Shown here: positions 51,290 through 58,704 of the stretch, piece after piece
How the letters are laid out: the number at the start of each line of letters is the position of its first letter
How positions within the stretch are numbered: the stretch's first letter is position 1
Source of the DNA: Streptomyces alfalfae
GTDB taxonomy: Bacteria > Actinomycetota > Actinomycetes > Streptomycetales > Streptomycetaceae
DNA length: 64,000 nucleotides
Assembly: GCF_004127445.1 (NCBI RefSeq)
Contig: NZ_QEXM01000045.1
Location: 186,001 to 250,000, forward strand
Direction of reading: 5' to 3'
Notes under the pieces: model-generated
Databases searched by the model: none
What the model saw: only the letters and a program-made list of their open reading frames with translations
Told to the model about the DNA's origin: nothing
Program-made: the position numbers and the translations under genes

Positions 51290-52051
51290 TCAGACCTCGG
51301 GGCGCAGCATCGGCGGGTTGAGGAGCGTCGCGCCGCCGGCGCGGAAGAGCTGGGCGGGCCGACCGCCCTGCCTGGTCGTGGTACCTCCGGTCGGCACCAG
51401 GAAGCCCGGGGTGCCGGTGACCTTGCGGTGGAAGTTGCGGGGGTCGAGGACGACGCCCCACACCGCCTCGTACACCCGTCGCAGCTCGCCGACGGTGAAC
51501 TCCGGCGGGCAGAACGCCGTGGCCAGCGAGGAGTACTCGATCTTGGATCTCGCACGCTCGACCCCGTCCGCGAGGATCTGCCCATGGTCGAACGCCAGAG
51601 GTGCCGACGGCTCCCCCTCACGTCCGTACCCGCCCTTGTCGAGCAGGCTCTCCACGGGCGCCCAGCGGGCACTGTGCGCGTCGCCGCCCGCGCGGGGTGC
51701 CGGCAGATCGGGGGCGAGGGCGAGGTGGGCGACGCTGACGACGCGCATCCGTGGGTCGCGCTCGGGGTCGCCGTACGTGGCGAGTTGCTCGAGATGCGCT
51801 CCGTTCGCCTGGGCGGGGCCGGCGGGGTCATGGGCGCAGAGGCCCGTCTCCTCGCTCAGTTCACGTGCCGCCGCGGACGACAGGTCCTCGTCGGGACGGA
51901 CGAATCCGCCGGGGAGTGCCCAACGCCCCTGGAAGGGCTGTTCACCGCGTCGCACGGCCAGCGCGCAGAGTGCGTGACGGCGCACGGTCAGCACGACCAG
52001 GTCGACGGTGACGGCGAAGGGCGGGAAGGCCGACGGGTCGTAGGGCGACAT
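51290..52051 (-). CDS. NUDIX hydrolase with C-terminal winged helix (NrtR-like)
   Basis: 253 residues, ATG at 52051 (MSPYDPSAFPPFAVTVD). The NUDIX domain (about 10-150) has GGFVRPDEDLSSAAARELSEETG near 50, the full Nudix box GX5EX7REUXEEXGU. A C-terminal domain of about 90 residues with RSKIEYSSLATAFCPPEFTV and LRRVYEAVWG is the helix-turn-helix typical of NrtR. NrtR proteins repress NAD-metabolism genes and bind ADP-ribose. A matching inverted repeat lies just upstream of this gene, so autoregulation is likely. Confidence 0.88.
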   Translation of the reverse strand: MSPYDPSAFPPFAVTVDLVVLTVRRHALCALAVRRGEQPFQGRWALPGGFVRPDEDLSSAAARELSEETGLCAHDPAGPAQANGAHLEQLATYGDPERDPRMRVVSVAHLALAPDLPAPRAGGDAHSARWAPVESLLDKGGYGREGEPSAPLAFDHGQILADGVERARSKIEYSSLATAFCPPEFTVGELRRVYEAVWGVVLDPRNFHRKVTGTPGFLVPTGGTTTRQGGRPAQLFRAGGATLLNPPMLRPEV

Positions 52052-52060
52052 GCCGCGATC

Positions 52061-52082
52061 ATAGTCGTCTGCCTGACGATAA
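52061..52082. promoter_or_regulatory. Candidate NrtR operator
   Basis: TCGTC-TGCCT-GACGA (52065-52079), with A/T-rich ends ATAG and TAA, begins 10 bp before the NUDIX gene start. Dyads of this form are what I recall for NrtR boxes in streptomycetes; the arms are only 5 bp perfect. Confidence 0.5.
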
Positions 52083-52179
52083 ACATCTCCTTCGCTCACT
52101 GCTTCCCGGCCTGTTTCCCGGCATCGCGATGCCGCCGCCCGGCCGCTCCTCACCGGCCCTCTGGGATATCGGCACCAGG

Positions 52180-54252
52180 TCAGACCCCCAGCTGCAGTGC
52201 GTCGTCCGCTTCCTCGACCATGGCCAGCCCCAGTCGGTTCACCCGTACGGAGAAGGGAGCTCCGGCCACGCACAGCGATGCGAGGCTCAGCTCTCCCAGC
52301 GGCGTGCCGCCGGTGGGCCGCAGCGTCACTGTGCCCGCCGGTGCGTCAGGCCTGATGCCGACGAGCGCCGTGAGAACGTGCACCCCCGCTGCCGCGGCGG
52401 TGGCCGAGGGGCGGCAGGCGGACGGGTGCGGGAGCGGAGCCGCGCCTTCGGTCCGCTGCTCCCCCGCGAACATCTCGGGGAGTCGGTGGTTGAAGCTCTC
52501 GGCCGCCGACAGCATGCCTCGCAGCAGTGAACTCGCCTGCTTTTCATGGCCCGACACCGCGAGCCCCGCGACGGCGACTGCCGTCTCCTGTACATGGACC
52601 ACCCCGCTTCGGTGCCCGAACGGGTTGTACGCGACCTCCTTCGTGCCCAGGCTGCGCAGTCCCCACCCGGAGTCCATGGACGGGCCGCCGAGCAGTCGCG
52701 CCAGTCGTTTGGTCTGTGCGTCATCGAGCAGGCCGGGTGCGAGCGCTCCCGCCCCGAGCAGGCCAGTGTCCAGGAGGTGCGCCGCTCCGCCGGTGAGGTG
52801 CGGGAGGAGGCGCCCGTCGGGCAATCGCGCCAAGGCCGGCCGACCGCCCGCCCTGTCGTCCATCCAGAACTCCGCACGGAACGTGGACCGGAGCCGCTGA
52901 GCCCACTGACGCAGCTCGGCAGCGCCTTCGCGGCCGTGTGCGTCGAGCAGGTCCGCGCCGAGAAGTGCGGCCCGATGGGCGTGAGCCTGGGTGGTGCAGC
53001 GCACCGTTCCGTCCGACTGTGCGTCCGCGAGGAACGCCCCGTCGCCCACTGCGGTGCGCAGCCACCGCAGGCACCCCTGCGCGGTGGGAAGCAGCTCCTC
53101 CACCTCTTTGCTCGGCAGTCCCCAGCGCCATGCCTCCGCGAGCAGAGCCGGGAAGAGCAGGGTCGCCTCGGTTCCCGTGCAGCCGGGCGGCAGGTGCGGT
53201 CCTGCGTCGCGCAACGGGCCTGGGATCATTCCTGACCGCGGACCCGGCCCGGTGAGCTGGCCACGTGCCAGGGTGCGCAGTGTGCCCGCGGCCAGCCTGG
53301 TCCCGAGCGGTAGCGTCATGCGGGCCGCGGTCAACGCCTCGGCCGGCGCGAGTCCGCAGCGCCACGGGGCACCGGCAGCCGCGTACACGTCCGCGGGGTG
53401 TTCGCGGTCCCGCAGCAGCAGTGCCCGCAGGTCCTCGACGGATCGGTCGAGCAGTGGCCGCACCCTGGCGTCGTCGCAGACGGCCCGCGCCGCCGCGAGG
53501 GGACGCGTCGTGCCGTGCCTTGCCGTGCGAACCGGTCCCGCGCCGATGGGACGCACCCGCAACTCCAAGCTCCACGAAGCGTTCGGCGGCAGGTCCACCT
53601 CCCAGCGCAGCATCCCCGCGGAGGCCAGCGCGTCGGCAGGTGCCGGGTTGGCCGTGACCAGGCAGTCGCCCGACGTGGACGACCACCGCATACCGGAGGC
53701 ATGGACGTCGGCCGGCAACTCCGGCCCGGCTCTGCCGGACGCGACCGCGCCGAGTTCGGCCATATCCGTGCCGAGCGCGACCTCGACGGGCAGTCGCAGG
53801 GGGCGCGGGGCCGAGCTGTGCAGGGTGATCCGTTCCGTGCCGTCGGCGTGCCGGACACGCTCGACGACGATCTCCGGATCGGGGCCGCCGCTGGTCGGCA
53901 GGCGCAGCGTCGCCATGAAGCGGGCGCTGTCCGCCGTGACCATACGGGCCTGGACCGGAACCGGTTCGCGGCCGGCCACGCGCATCTGGCAGCGGGACAG
54001 TATCCGCCGTCCCGCGCGGTAGAAGCCCTGCAGTCCTCGGCCGGTCAACTGCCCCTCCTCGGACGAGATCGCGAAGGCGGGCAGGGCCACGCAGACGAGG
54101 GACGTGTGTGCGGGCGGCAGTTCGACGGAAACGACGGGGCCGGCTGGGCGCCGCGACACCGGGGCCGGTGGGCCGGACGGACGAGCCGTGGTCGGCGCGA
54201 CCCGCTCGGGCCCCTCTCTGTCGGATACGGGAGACGGGGCGGAAGGGGGCAT
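52180..54252 (-). CDS. Amylo-alpha-1,6-glucosidase (glycogen-debranching) family protein
   Basis: 690 residues from the ATG at 54252 (MPPSAPSPVSDREG). After a Pro-rich leader, an N-terminal all-beta domain (about 45-250) matches the glycogen-debranching-enzyme N-terminal family (GRGLQGFYRAGRRILSRCQM). A C-terminal (alpha/alpha)6-barrel domain follows (about 270-660), with GMIPGPLRD near 355 and SACRPSATAAAAGVHVLTALVG near 610 (family normally 'PxACxPQAWAAGA'). The catalytic acids of glycoside hydrolases in this fold could not be located with certainty, so activity is uncertain. It is about 220 bp from the DUF4192 gene. Confidence 0.8.
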   Translation of the reverse strand: MPPSAPSPVSDREGPERVAPTTARPSGPPAPVSRRPAGPVVSVELPPAHTSLVCVALPAFAISSEEGQLTGRGLQGFYRAGRRILSRCQMRVAGREPVPVQARMVTADSARFMATLRLPTSGGPDPEIVVERVRHADGTERITLHSSAPRPLRLPVEVALGTDMAELGAVASGRAGPELPADVHASGMRWSSTSGDCLVTANPAPADALASAGMLRWEVDLPPNASWSLELRVRPIGAGPVRTARHGTTRPLAAARAVCDDARVRPLLDRSVEDLRALLLRDREHPADVYAAAGAPWRCGLAPAEALTAARMTLPLGTRLAAGTLRTLARGQLTGPGPRSGMIPGPLRDAGPHLPPGCTGTEATLLFPALLAEAWRWGLPSKEVEELLPTAQGCLRWLRTAVGDGAFLADAQSDGTVRCTTQAHAHRAALLGADLLDAHGREGAAELRQWAQRLRSTFRAEFWMDDRAGGRPALARLPDGRLLPHLTGGAAHLLDTGLLGAGALAPGLLDDAQTKRLARLLGGPSMDSGWGLRSLGTKEVAYNPFGHRSGVVHVQETAVAVAGLAVSGHEKQASSLLRGMLSAAESFNHRLPEMFAGEQRTEGAAPLPHPSACRPSATAAAAGVHVLTALVGIRPDAPAGTVTLRPTGGTPLGELSLASLCVAGAPFSVRVNRLGLAMVEEADDALQLGV

Positions 54253-54471
54253 AGGGCGACTTCTTCGGCGTTGGCTGCGTGGCCCGGGTAGGTCGGGGGC
54301 GATTCCGCGGCGTGCAACGGCCACTGGTACCGCCACTCAGGTGAACGGGCCTGACCCGCCGCGAGTCACGCCCGCGTGGTACGAAGCCGACCACACGGAG
54401 CCACCTTCTTATGGCCGCCAGTGGGCACCACAGGCGTGCCGGCCAGGTGACCCACCAGGGAGACCGGGCGC

Positions 54472-56076
54472 TCATCGGTTGTTCCTGGCACCGCGCCTGA
54501 CCGTGCGCCACCGGCTCTGCGGCGCCGCGCCGGGGCCGGTGGAGGGGTGGGCGTCGCCGGCGGGACGGGCGCCACGAGCTGGGTGGGCAGTGCCGGAGGG
54601 GTGGGCACCACCGAGGGGATGGGCATCGCCGGAGGGGCGGGCAGAGCTTGAGGGGCGAGGGTCTTCGGAGAGCCAGGGGGCGCCTCCGACTGGTGCGCTG
54701 CCGGTCGTTCCCGCTGAGCGCGGCGGCCGACGGCGCCGGCGGCGCCGAGGGGTGCCACTGGTGGTGCCAGCATCAGCCGATTCGCCCACCATCGCTTCAT
54801 CCACCAGCCTCGAAGTCCGTTGGGAGGCTGAGGTTTCAGGGGTGTCGCCCTGGTCCTTCCTCCGCAAGCAGCGTCGGACGGACTCCGGGTCCATGCCATC
54901 GTTGCAGGCGTGGTGCAGAAGCTGGGCGAACATGTACTCCGGGTCGACAGACAGGGCCATGTCCAGGGCCTCCTGCCCCTCCACGAGGTCACCTAGGGAC
55001 CAGGCCACCCAACCTGCCAGGGCCAAGGGCGCCGCCGCGTGCTCCGCGTACGGGCCGACGCAGCGGCGGGCCAACGCCCTCCAGAGCCGCAGGGCCGCGG
55101 GGGCCGCAGCGCCCTCCATCCAGGCCGCGGCGCGATCGCGCGTCGTCCGCACTTGGAGGCCGATGATGAGTGCGGCGGCCTCGTCGTGTGCGATGAGCCG
55201 GTCGTCCCTGCCGTCCGCTGCGGGCGTGTCGGACATCGGCGGCGCGTCGGTCAACCGCGCCATGATGCGGCGAGCCAGGTCGAGCGTCTCCTCGGCGGTG
55301 TCGTGCCCCTCCTCGTTCAGAATCCTGGGAACCAGCGTGAGGCTCGCGGCGTCGAGCGCGCGCTCCTGCTCCACTGCGCCACCGGTCGTCCACGGCGTGA
55401 GCCGGCCCCTGATTCCGCTTTGCGTGGCATCCACTCGGACTCCCATGTAGGTCGATGCGGCGGCCAGCACGGAGGTGCCTGGCCTGAGCAGGGGGATGCC
55501 TTCCGGCGGGCAGCAGCGGGTGTCCGGGCAGCAGTAGGTCCAGAAGCGGCCGTCCGAGATGCACACGACTTCGAACACCGGCACCTCCAGGTCGCCGCAG
55601 GACGTGCGCAGCAGCTGCGCGAGCGGTCGCAGGCGCTCCATGACCCGTTGTCCGGAATCTCCGGCGCGGGGCTCGCGGCAGAGGAAGGCGACGATGCCGT
55701 CGGGGCGGTCGCCGCGTCGCTCGCAGCCGCCCACCAGACACCGGGCCAGCTGATCGGCGACGCAGGGCCAATCCTCCGAACGCTCGGGGATACCGAGCCG
55801 CGCGCGGCCACCGAACCGCCCGCGCTCCCCGTGCAAGGCGATGAGCACGATGCTCTCCTCGGGCTTGAAGCCGAGCAGATACGGCAGAGCATCCGCCAGC
55901 TCGGCCGGGGTCCGCAGGGTGACCATGGGTTCCTCGAGCGGGTCACTGGTGTGTGTCTGGGTGTCGAGTGCGATCGGGTCGTCCACTCGATTCGTCTCCT
56001 CGGGCACGGTGGGCTCATCCGGCCTCGTCGGCTCGTCGGGCTCGACCGGGCCGGCTGCTTCGCTGTGATTCGTCAT
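54472..56076 (-). CDS. DUF4192 family protein with repetitive tail
   Basis: 534 residues, ATG at 56076. An acidic N-terminus (about 1-45, rich in P, E and D) is followed by the DUF4192 domain (about 50-385): TPAELADALPYLLGFKPEESIVLIAL, YCCPDTRCCPPEGIPL with four cysteines, and AGWVAWSLGDLVEGQEALDMAL. The function of DUF4192 is unknown. From about residue 450 the protein is low-complexity, with degenerate GDAHP-LGGAHP-SGTAHP repeats and basic runs (RRRRRRRPP). A pair of inverted DnaA boxes lies 40-83 bp upstream of its start. Confidence 0.85.
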   Translation of the reverse strand: MTNHSEAAGPVEPDEPTRPDEPTVPEETNRVDDPIALDTQTHTSDPLEEPMVTLRTPAELADALPYLLGFKPEESIVLIALHGERGRFGGRARLGIPERSEDWPCVADQLARCLVGGCERRGDRPDGIVAFLCREPRAGDSGQRVMERLRPLAQLLRTSCGDLEVPVFEVVCISDGRFWTYCCPDTRCCPPEGIPLLRPGTSVLAAASTYMGVRVDATQSGIRGRLTPWTTGGAVEQERALDAASLTLVPRILNEEGHDTAEETLDLARRIMARLTDAPPMSDTPAADGRDDRLIAHDEAAALIIGLQVRTTRDRAAAWMEGAAAPAALRLWRALARRCVGPYAEHAAAPLALAGWVAWSLGDLVEGQEALDMALSVDPEYMFAQLLHHACNDGMDPESVRRCLRRKDQGDTPETSASQRTSRLVDEAMVGESADAGTTSGTPRRRRRRRPPRSAGTTGSAPVGGAPWLSEDPRPSSSARPSGDAHPLGGAHPSGTAHPARGARPAGDAHPSTGPGAAPQSRWRTVRRGARNNR

Positions 56077-56115
56077 GTGCCGACTGTGCCGCGGAAGTTG
56101 AGACTCCGGTTAACC

Positions 56116-56159
56116 CTGTGGATAACCCTGGACAGGGGCACGCCAAGGGTTATCCACAG
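56116..56159. promoter_or_regulatory. Pair of inverted consensus DnaA boxes
   Basis: CTGTGGATAACCCT (56116-56129) and its exact complement AGGGTTATCCACAG (56146-56159) face each other across 16 bp. Both contain TTATCCACA, the strongest DnaA-box consensus known from E. coli; the usual Streptomyces box is TTGTCCACA. The site is in the upstream region of the DUF4192 gene, not near a replication origin that I can see. Confidence 0.8.
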
Positions 56160-56462
56160 CCTCACCCGGATGTCAGAGCCGTCGTGTTGCATAGGGGCAT
56201 GGCAGGCGACACCACCGCCATCACCGCTCGCCGATCGGCTGCATGCACCACCGGTTCATGTCCGCGTCGGCCCATGTCCGCAGCAGTTCACGTCCGCGCC
56301 GCACGTCCCGCTTTCGACGCCCAACTTCGCGTCTGCGCCCTCATCCACATCCCACCTAGCCGCATGGCGCCTGCTCCGCGCCAGGCAACGCCCAACACCC
56401 GTCGGCATGCCATACCCGCACACGTCCGAGAGAGAGGCGATCCGCCCCTAGACCGTCGTTGA

Positions 56463-56481
56463 TTAGGTTAGGCTTAGCTAA
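56463..56481 (+). promoter_or_regulatory. Iron box (DmdR1/IdeR-type), overlapping a -10
   Basis: TTAGGTTAGGCTTAGCTAA matches the 19-bp actinobacterial iron-box consensus at 17 positions by my count. TAGGCT (56469-56474) inside it has the form of a Streptomyces -10, so an iron-loaded repressor would block transcription. Transcription would start near 56481-56483. Confidence 0.88.
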
Positions 56482-56777
56482 GAATGACCAGTTGGAACCA
56501 GCGCTACGTCGGCGCACTTCCGACGGGGGGTTCGCCCGTCATCGAACCGTGTCACCGAACCCTTGCCCAGGATCACGGCTCGCCTTGCGGGGCGGGTCAC
56601 GGCAGCAGATTGGGCTCAGGCATGGCACACGTCGGGCGGCCTGAGAGGGATGGCGCACACCGAGCAGCCCGCGCGGCCTGCGGCACGACGGCCGGCATAC
56701 GGCGGGCCACGGACAGCACGCAGGCAATACACGGCGTCACGAAATACCGCGAGACATCACGAGAGAAGACGGAGACC

Positions 56778-57848
56778 ATGACCGAACGGGCCGCGACAGC
56801 CGAACCAAGCGATCATGTCGATGCCGGTACCGACGTGGACGCCGGGGCGGACGCCGGCGCCAACGCTGACGGAAAGAGCTTCCGTCAGCTGGTGTCACAC
56901 CCGGACTCGACTCTCGCCACCACCGGGGTGCCTTTCCGACAGGGCAGCGCGCCCCTCCGGCCGGAGGAACTGCAAGGCAGCACGGTCGTCGTCAAGTTCG
57001 GCGGTCACGCCATGGTGGACGAGGCATTGCAGCAGTCATTCGCCAAGGACATCGTGGATCTGTGGCACGCGGGCCTGCGTCCGGTCGTCGTGCACGGCGG
57101 CGGGCCGCAGATCAACGCGATGCTCGACCGGCTCGACATGGAGACCCGTTTCGAAGCGGGTCTGCGAGTGACCACGCCCGAGGCCATGGAGGTCGTGCGG
57201 ATGGTCCTGACCGGGCGAGTACAGAGGGACCTGGTCGGACACATCAACGCTCACGGGCCCTTCGCCGTAGGTATGACCGGGGAGGATGCTCACACCATGA
57301 CGGCGGTGCGGAGAGCCGCCTGGGTGGACGGCAGGCCCGTCGACATCGGCCTCGTCGGGGACATCGTGGACGTCAATCCCGGCATGGTGCGCACGCTCCT
57401 GGAGCAGGGCCACATACCGGTGGTCTCCCCCGTGGCTCGCGGTGAGGACGGGCAGGTCTACAACGTCAACGCCGATCTCGCCGCATCGGCCCTGGCCGTG
57501 GCGCTCGGTGCGGAGCGGTTGGTCATGCTCACCGATGTCGAGGGGCTGTACGCGGACTGGCCGCACAGCACCGACGTCATCGAGCACCTGACGGCCGATG
57601 CGCTGGACGCGATGCTGCCGGAGTTGGCCAGCGGGATGCTGCCCAAGATGGAGGGGTGCCTACGAGCGGTCCGCGGAGGCGTACGCAAGGCCCATGTACT
57701 GGATGGGCGTGTGCCGCATGCGGTGCTGCGGGGCGTTCTCGACGAGAGCAGCCCCGGCACCACCGTGGTCCCCGACCCCCTGGTCGGCACCGCCTCGCTC
57801 ATAGGCAATGCCCCTGCCGGCGCCAACGACATCACCGCCAACGCCTGA
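56778..57848 (+). CDS. Acetylglutamate kinase (ArgB) paralogue, iron-regulated
   Basis: 356 residues from the ATG at 56778, which has GGAG 4 nt before it; the frame is open back to an ATG at 56484, 3 nt after the iron box. Residues 1-50 are a variable extension. The kinase domain (about 65-340) carries VVVKFGGHAMVD near 74, VVHGGGPQINAML near 105, and the nucleotide site YNVNADLAASALAVALGAERLVMLTDVEGLYADWP near 235. Catalytic Lys and Gly-rich loops are intact. It phosphorylates N-acetyl-L-glutamate, the second step to ornithine and arginine. Expression under an iron box suggests service to siderophore synthesis rather than general arginine supply. Confidence 0.9.
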   Translation: MTERAATAEPSDHVDAGTDVDAGADAGANADGKSFRQLVSHPDSTLATTGVPFRQGSAPLRPEELQGSTVVVKFGGHAMVDEALQQSFAKDIVDLWHAGLRPVVVHGGGPQINAMLDRLDMETRFEAGLRVTTPEAMEVVRMVLTGRVQRDLVGHINAHGPFAVGMTGEDAHTMTAVRRAAWVDGRPVDIGLVGDIVDVNPGMVRTLLEQGHIPVVSPVARGEDGQVYNVNADLAASALAVALGAERLVMLTDVEGLYADWPHSTDVIEHLTADALDAMLPELASGMLPKMEGCLRAVRGGVRKAHVLDGRVPHAVLRGVLDESSPGTTVVPDPLVGTASLIGNAPAGANDITANA

Positions 57849-57937
57849 CGCACCGCCGGGCGGCCCCGATCCGCCAGAGCAATGCTTGCGTCACGCCGAC
57901 ACGCCGTCATGCCGTCATGCCGTCACGGCATCTCGCG

Positions 57938-58582
57938 TCACAACGCCCGCGCGAAGACCTGGGCGTTGCGGCGAGGGTCGAGTGACTTGGCCCAGGACGG
58001 TGGGCCCAGCCGCTCGGATGTGGGGGTGAAGCCGTGGCGGACGAAGACGTTGCCGTCGCCCGTCGTGGCAGTGAACAGGACGTCGAGAGACTGGGCCCGC
58101 GCCATGTGCACCGCGGCGTGCAGGAGTTGGGTGCCTACGCCGTGGCCCTGCCGGTGGCCGGCCACGCAGAAGTTGTAGAGGACGCCGGCCAGCCCGCGGT
58201 TCTCAGCGAGACCGCGCGCGGGCCCGCCGGACGACGGGCCGGATGCAGGGCCGGGGACGGAGCCCAGCAAAGGGCCGGATGCGAACCCGGCTACAGAGCT
58301 GGGCGCGGAGCCGGATGCAGAGCCCAGCGCGAGGCTGGATGCAGAGTCGGGGGCGGGGCCGCTGGCGTGGATGCTCAAACCCACGCAGCCTTCGAGTTCG
58401 CCGTCGGGGGCTTGCAGCACGAGGAAGTCGGCCGCCCTCGCGGCGTAGAGCGAGGCGGGTCGGGCGCGCAGTGCTCCCGAGCGCGCGAAGGGCTCGGACA
58501 GGGCAGTGAGCGCGGGGGCGTCCGCCTCGCGGGCCGAACGTACGAAGGACGGTGGGGCGGGGCGCGGCGTAGCCGTGATCAA
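57938..58582 (-). CDS. GNAT acetyltransferase resembling N-acetylglutamate synthase, with a repetitive insert
   Basis: 214 residues. The start is the TTG at 58582, preceded by GGAAGGAACGCC. The GNAT fold is split by an insert of about 50 residues (about 73-122). Before it lie RSAREADAPALTALSEPFAR and FLVLQAPDGELEGCVGL; after it lie GVLYNFCVAGHRQGHGVGTQLLHAAV near 130 (acetyl-CoA loop) and VFVRHGFTP near 180. The end RLGPPSWAKSLDPRRNAQVF resembles short-form N-acetylglutamate synthases of actinobacteria. Adjacent to an ArgB paralogue and with its own iron box 36 bp upstream, it may make N-acetylglutamate for that kinase; this is inference. Confidence 0.8.
   Translation of the reverse strand: MITATPRPAPPSFVRSAREADAPALTALSEPFARSGALRARPASLYAARAADFLVLQAPDGELEGCVGLSIHASGPAPDSASSLALGSASGSAPSSVAGFASGPLLGSVPGPASGPSSGGPARGLAENRGLAGVLYNFCVAGHRQGHGVGTQLLHAAVHMARAQSLDVLFTATTGDGNVFVRHGFTPTSERLGPPSWAKSLDPRRNAQVFARAL
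58216..58362. repeat. Degenerate tandem repeat inside the GNAT gene
   Basis: About 147 bp of imperfect repeats of the type GCCGGATGCAGAGCCCAGC (clear copies near 58236, 58271, 58310 and 58337). They encode a Gly/Ser/Ala/Pro-rich insert of about 50 residues in the acetyltransferase. The length is likely to vary between strains. Confidence 0.7.
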
Positions 58583-58617
58583 GGCGTTCCTTCCTCGGTT
58601 CCACGAGCGGACTCAAG

Positions 58618-58636
58618 GAAGGTTAGCCTTGCCTAA
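58618..58636 (-). promoter_or_regulatory. Iron box upstream of the GNAT gene
   Basis: The minus strand reads TTAGGCAAGGCTAACCTTC, 15 of 19 positions of the iron-box consensus by my count. TAACCT inside it can be the -10. It lies 36 bp before the acetyltransferase start, the right distance for repression at the promoter. Confidence 0.75.
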
Positions 58637-58704
58637 TTTCAGAGCTCAAATGAGGGTCCCTATGTGACCGCAAGGGGGGAGTAAGGATGCGTCTTCTTCG
58701 TTTT

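Larger units (their letters stand above)
56077..56777. other. 701-bp spacer with DnaA-box pair and iron box
   Basis: No gene I can support. It holds the inverted DnaA boxes near the DUF4192 end and the iron box at 56463-56481 near the kinase end. A plus-strand frame beginning ATGGCAGGCGAC at 56200 could encode 87 residues, rich in R, A, P and H and unlike any protein I know. The 294 bp after the iron box are open in the kinase frame and could be a leader or an N-terminal extension. Confidence 0.5.

Noticed and set aside
56200..56462. Possible 87-residue plus-strand gene (starting ATGGCAGGCGAC)
   Set aside because: Composition is R/A/P/H-rich without hydrophobic core, no ribosome site seen, no recognised relatives.
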